Part shown: piece by piece, positions 4,322 to 7,162 of the stretch
Layout of the letters: each line of letters begins with the position of its first letter
Numbering within the stretch: position 1 is the first letter of the stretch
From: Phenylobacterium sp.
GTDB lineage: Bacteria; Pseudomonadota; Alphaproteobacteria; Caulobacterales; Caulobacteraceae
Reading direction: 5' to 3'
Assembly (NCBI GenBank): GCA_028290925.1
Contig: JAQGIX010000347.1
Span: 1 to 7,162 of the forward strand
Length of the DNA: 7,162 nucleotides
The notes under the pieces: model-generated
What the model was told of the DNA's origin: nothing
What the model saw: the letters and a program-made list of their open reading frames with translations, nothing else
Database searches by the model: none
Made by a program: the position numbers and the translations under genes

Positions 4322-7162
4322 ATGAACTTCGTCGGCTTCATCGAGGCGCAATGGCGCGCGATCCTGCTGGTCGCGTTCGCGCTGGCGGCGGCGGGCCTGG
4401 CGATGGCGGTCTCGTTGCCGGTCGGCCTGTTCCCGCAGGTCGCCTTCCCGCGCGTGGTGGTCGACCTCGACGCCGGCAGCCGCCCGGCCGACCAGACCGC
4501 CTTGCTGGTCACCCGGCCAGTCGAGGAGGCGGTCCGCATGGTGCCGGGCGTGCTCGACGTGCGCTCCGAGACCAGCCGTGGCTCCGCGCAGGTCTCCATC
4601 GACTTCGGCTGGGGGCGCGACATGACCGCCTCGACCCTGCTGGTCGACGCCGCCATCGCCAAGACCCTCCCCGACCTGCCGCCGGGCGCCGTCTACAACG
4701 TCCGGCGGATGGACCCGACGGTCTTCCCGATCATCTCCTACGCCCTGGAGTCCGACACCACCTCGCCGGTGGCGTTGCAGGACCTCGCCCAATACCAGAT
4801 CAAGCCGCTGCTCTCCTCGATCCCCGGCCTGTCGCGGGTCGCCGTCCAGGGCGGCGACATCTCCGAGGTGGAGGTGCTGGCCGACACGCAGCGGCTGGCC
4901 GCCTACGGACTGTCGATGACCGACCTCGGCAAGGCGCTCAGCGCCGGCAACAGCCTGCAGGCGGTGGGTCGGCTGCAGGACCGCGGCAAGCTGTTCCTGG
5001 TGATCTCCAACCGCAGCATCGTGCGCGCCGCCGAGGTGGGCCAGGTGGTGGTGCGCTCCGATCCGACCGGCGTGGTGCGGGTGCGCGACGTGGCCACGGT
5101 GGTCGACGGGGTCATGCCGCAATGGACGCGGGTGGTGGAGGACGGCCGTCCGGCGGTGCTGTTCAACGTCTATGAACAGCCGGACGGCAACGCTGTGCAG
5201 ATCGCGGCGGGCGTGCAGGCCAAGCTCGCCGCCTTCAAGCTGCCGCCCGGCGTGCGCCTGGTGAAGTGGTACGACCAGAGCGAGCTGGTCACCCAGTCGG
5301 CCGCAAGCTTGCGCGACGCGGTGATGATCGTCATGGTGCTGGACTCCATCGTGCTTATCATGATCCTGCGAAGCAGGCGGGTGACGCTGATCGCCATCCT
5401 GGTGGTGCCGGCGACGCTCGCCGCGACCGTGCTCGTGCTGAGCATCGCGGGCATGAGCTTCAACATCATGACCATGGGCGGCGTCGCCGCGGCGGTGGGC
5501 CTGCTGATCGACGACGTGATCGTCATGGTCGAGCACATCGCCCGGCGGGCCGGAGCCCCGCGGCCGGACGGCGGCGTCGCCGGGGCCGAGGCGGTCATGC
5601 CGGCGGCGCGGGAGTTCATGACGCCGCTGACCGGCTCGAGCCTCGCCACCCTGATCGTCTTCCTGCCGCTGAGCTTCCTGGACGGGGTGACCGGCGCCTT
5701 CTCGAAGGCGCTGTCGGTGACCATGGCCGCGGCGCTGGCCATCTCCTACCTGATGACCGCCCTCGTCGTGCCGGTGCTGGCGCGCCGCCTGGTCGATTTC
5801 CAGCGTTGGCGCGATCCGGGGGCCGGCAAGACCAGCTGGCTGGCGCGCCAGCACCTGCGGGTGCTCGACGTCCTGTTCGGGCGGCCGTGGATCCTGGCCG
5901 TGGTCTTCGCGGTGCTGCTGGCCGTCGGCTTCATGGCCTCGCGGGCGGTGCCCACCGGCTTCATGCCCAAGGTGGACGAGGGCGGCTTCATCATCGACTA
6001 CACGACCAAGCCCGGGACCTCGCTCGAGGAGACCGGCCGCGAGGTGGGCCAGATCGACGCCATGCTCAAGGACAACCCTTAGGTCGAGAACTTCTCGCGC
6101 CGGCTGGGCACGGGGCTCGGCGGCAACCTCGGCCAGAGCTATCACGGCGACTACTTCGTGCGCCTGAAGCCCGGCCACAAGCGCTCCACCCCCGAGGTGA
6201 TGGCCGCCGTACTGGCCCAGACCACCGCCCTGGCGCCCGGCGTGCAGATCGAGGTCGCCCAGCTGATGGAGGACCTGATCGGCGATCTGACGGCCGTGCC
6301 GCAGCCCATTGAGGTCAAGCTCTACGGCGCCGACACCACCACCCTGATCCCGCAGGCCGAAAAGGTCGCCGCCGCCATCCGCAAGATCGCCGGCGTCGTC
6401 GAAGTGAAGAGCGGCGTGAAGCTGGCCGGTGACGCCCTCGACGTGCGCATCGACCCGGTGCGCGCCGGCCTGGAGGGCATGACCCCCGACGAGGTGACCC
6501 AGGCGCTGTCCACCGCCATCGCCGGCTCGGTGGTCACCAACCTGCCGCAGCCGACCAAGATCGTCGGCGTCCGCGTGCGGCTGCCCGATGCGCTGAGCCT
6601 GCGCGAGCCCGACCTGGCGGCCCTGCCGATCCGCGCCCTGGACGGCCATGTGTTCCCGCTGAGCCGGGTGGCGACCATCATCCCCGTCACCGGCCAGCCG
6701 GAGATCTCACGCGACAACCTGCAGCCGATGATCGCGGTCACCGGCCGGATCGAAGGCCGCGGCATGGGCGCGGCGGTCGGCGACGTGAAGACGGCGCTGG
6801 CCCAGCCCGGCATGCTGGGCCCCGGCGTGCGCTATGAGCTCGGCGGCCTCTACCAGCAGCAGCAGATCGCCTTCGCCGGCCTCGCCAAGGTGTTCATCGC
6901 CGCCCTGATCGCCGAGTTCATCCTGCTGCTGGTGATCTATCGCCGGCTGTGGCTGCCGGTGATCATCATCGGCTGCTCGCTGCTCTCGACCACGGCGGTG
7001 TTCACCGCGCTGTTCCTCACCAAGGTGGAGCTGAACATAACCGCGCTGATGGGCATGACCATGATCATCGGCATCGGCACGGAGATGGCGATCTTCTTCG
7101 TCTCCGAATACGCCGAGTTCGTCGAGCGGATGCCGACCCGCGATGCGCTGCGCCAGGCGGCC
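4322..7162 (+). pseudogene. RND efflux inner-membrane permease, interrupted by in-frame TAG and cut by window end
   Basis: This would be the proton-driven pump of the system. Translation from ATG 4322 gives 586 residues, then TAG at 6080-6082, then 360 further codons in the same frame to the window edge. The expected full length is about 1,030-1,050. TM1 is near residues 13-31, followed by the porter domain. TM2 (332-351) to TM6 follow, with TM4 GLLIDDVIVMVEH carrying the proton-relay pair D397/D398 (AcrB D407/D408 equivalents). TM7 is near 523-541, then FMPKVDEGGF opens the second porter half. After the stop come VENFSRRLG, the rest of the porter domain, and TM8 (about 857-875), TM9 and TM10. 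TM10 has Glu921 where AcrB has Lys940 (residue numbers count the TAG as 587). The product as read lacks half the transporter and should not pump. The ATG has no clear Shine-Dalgarno, so translation probably relies on coupling, 10 bases after the adaptor stop. The DD pair favours the drug (HAE) type over the metal type, but other features resemble CzcA-like proteins. Confidence 0.88.
6080..6082 (+). other. Premature in-frame amber codon in the RND permease gene
   Basis: The reading is gac-aac-cct-tag-gtc-gag, that is DNP-stop-VENFSRR. Family members usually have an acidic residue here (a PEV-like sequence before the SRR block), so GAG to TAG is the simplest origin. Reading frame and family similarity are the same on both sides, which excludes a frameshift at this point. 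The first in-frame ATG afterwards (6200) has only a GAGG two bases upstream, so efficient restart is unlikely. Whether this is a true mutation or a base-calling error cannot be told from the sequence. Confidence 0.9.

Noticed and set aside
3118..4662. 514-codon minus-strand open frame opposite the outer-membrane factor end, adaptor and permease start
   Set aside because: This is another GC-driven shadow. It is low-complexity and Arg/Ala/Gly-rich, and it crosses three well-supported plus-strand genes.
6080..6082. TAG read as pyrrolysine or other programmed recoding
   Set aside because: Pyrrolysine use is confined to a few methylamine-using archaea and bacteria and is not known in RND permeases. 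The expected residue here is an ordinary acidic one. Mutation or sequencing error is far simpler.
6070..6095. Frameshift at the permease break
   Set aside because: The family sequence continues in exactly the same frame on both sides (codon 588 starts at 6083), so no insertion or deletion is needed.
4181..6649. 822-codon open frame on the minus strand opposite the permease and adaptor
   Set aside because: It lies antisense to clear RND and adaptor genes. Its product is a His/Gly/Arg/Gln/Asp-rich string with no recognisable domain, as expected when the opposite strand is GC-rich. It also spans the amber codon without any sign of function.
1..7162. tRNA, rRNA, CRISPR arrays, insertion sequences, attachment sites
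   Set aside because: I saw no direct-repeat arrays, transposase-like frames, inverted-repeat ends or RNA gene signatures on reading the window.

Overview
This is a very GC-rich (about 70% by eye) Gram-negative window. Codon third positions are overwhelmingly G or C. It carries a tripartite cell-envelope efflux system in which two components have lipoprotein signal peptides. The style of the genes suggests an alphaproteobacterium of the Caulobacteraceae or Phenylobacterium sort. That placement is inferred from composition and gene types; no rRNA or marker gene is present.

Layout, left to right. Bases 1-1053 (+) are the 3' part of an uncharacterised, probably secreted protein whose start lies upstream of the window. 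It converges, across a 16-bp gap, with a minus-strand gene at 1070-1516 for a small YdcZ-type (DMT superfamily) inner-membrane transporter. The 170-bp divergent region 1517-1686 holds a perfect 6-4-6 palindrome at 1593-1608, a candidate operator, and no gene that I can support. A probable 47-residue two-helix membrane protein with a GTG start follows at 1687-1830 (+).

From 1901 to the end of the window runs a co-directional RND efflux operon: a TolC/OEP-family outer-membrane factor lipoprotein (1901-3268), a lipidated periplasmic adaptor (3265-4311, overlapping the previous gene by ATGA) and the RND inner-membrane permease (4322 to beyond 7162). Together these would form a proton-driven pump from the inner membrane or periplasm to the outside. 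The substrate cannot be read from the sequence.

The main anomaly is in the permease. An in-frame TAG at 6080-6082 (codon 587) interrupts it, yet the same frame stays open and clearly RND-like for all 360 remaining codons. As read, the pump is truncated just after TM7. This is a nonsense-type lesion or a base error, not a frameshift. A second unusual trait is Glu rather than Lys at the TM10 position equivalent to AcrB K940. I see no wholly new system here: it is an ordinary efflux locus with a few points worth checking.
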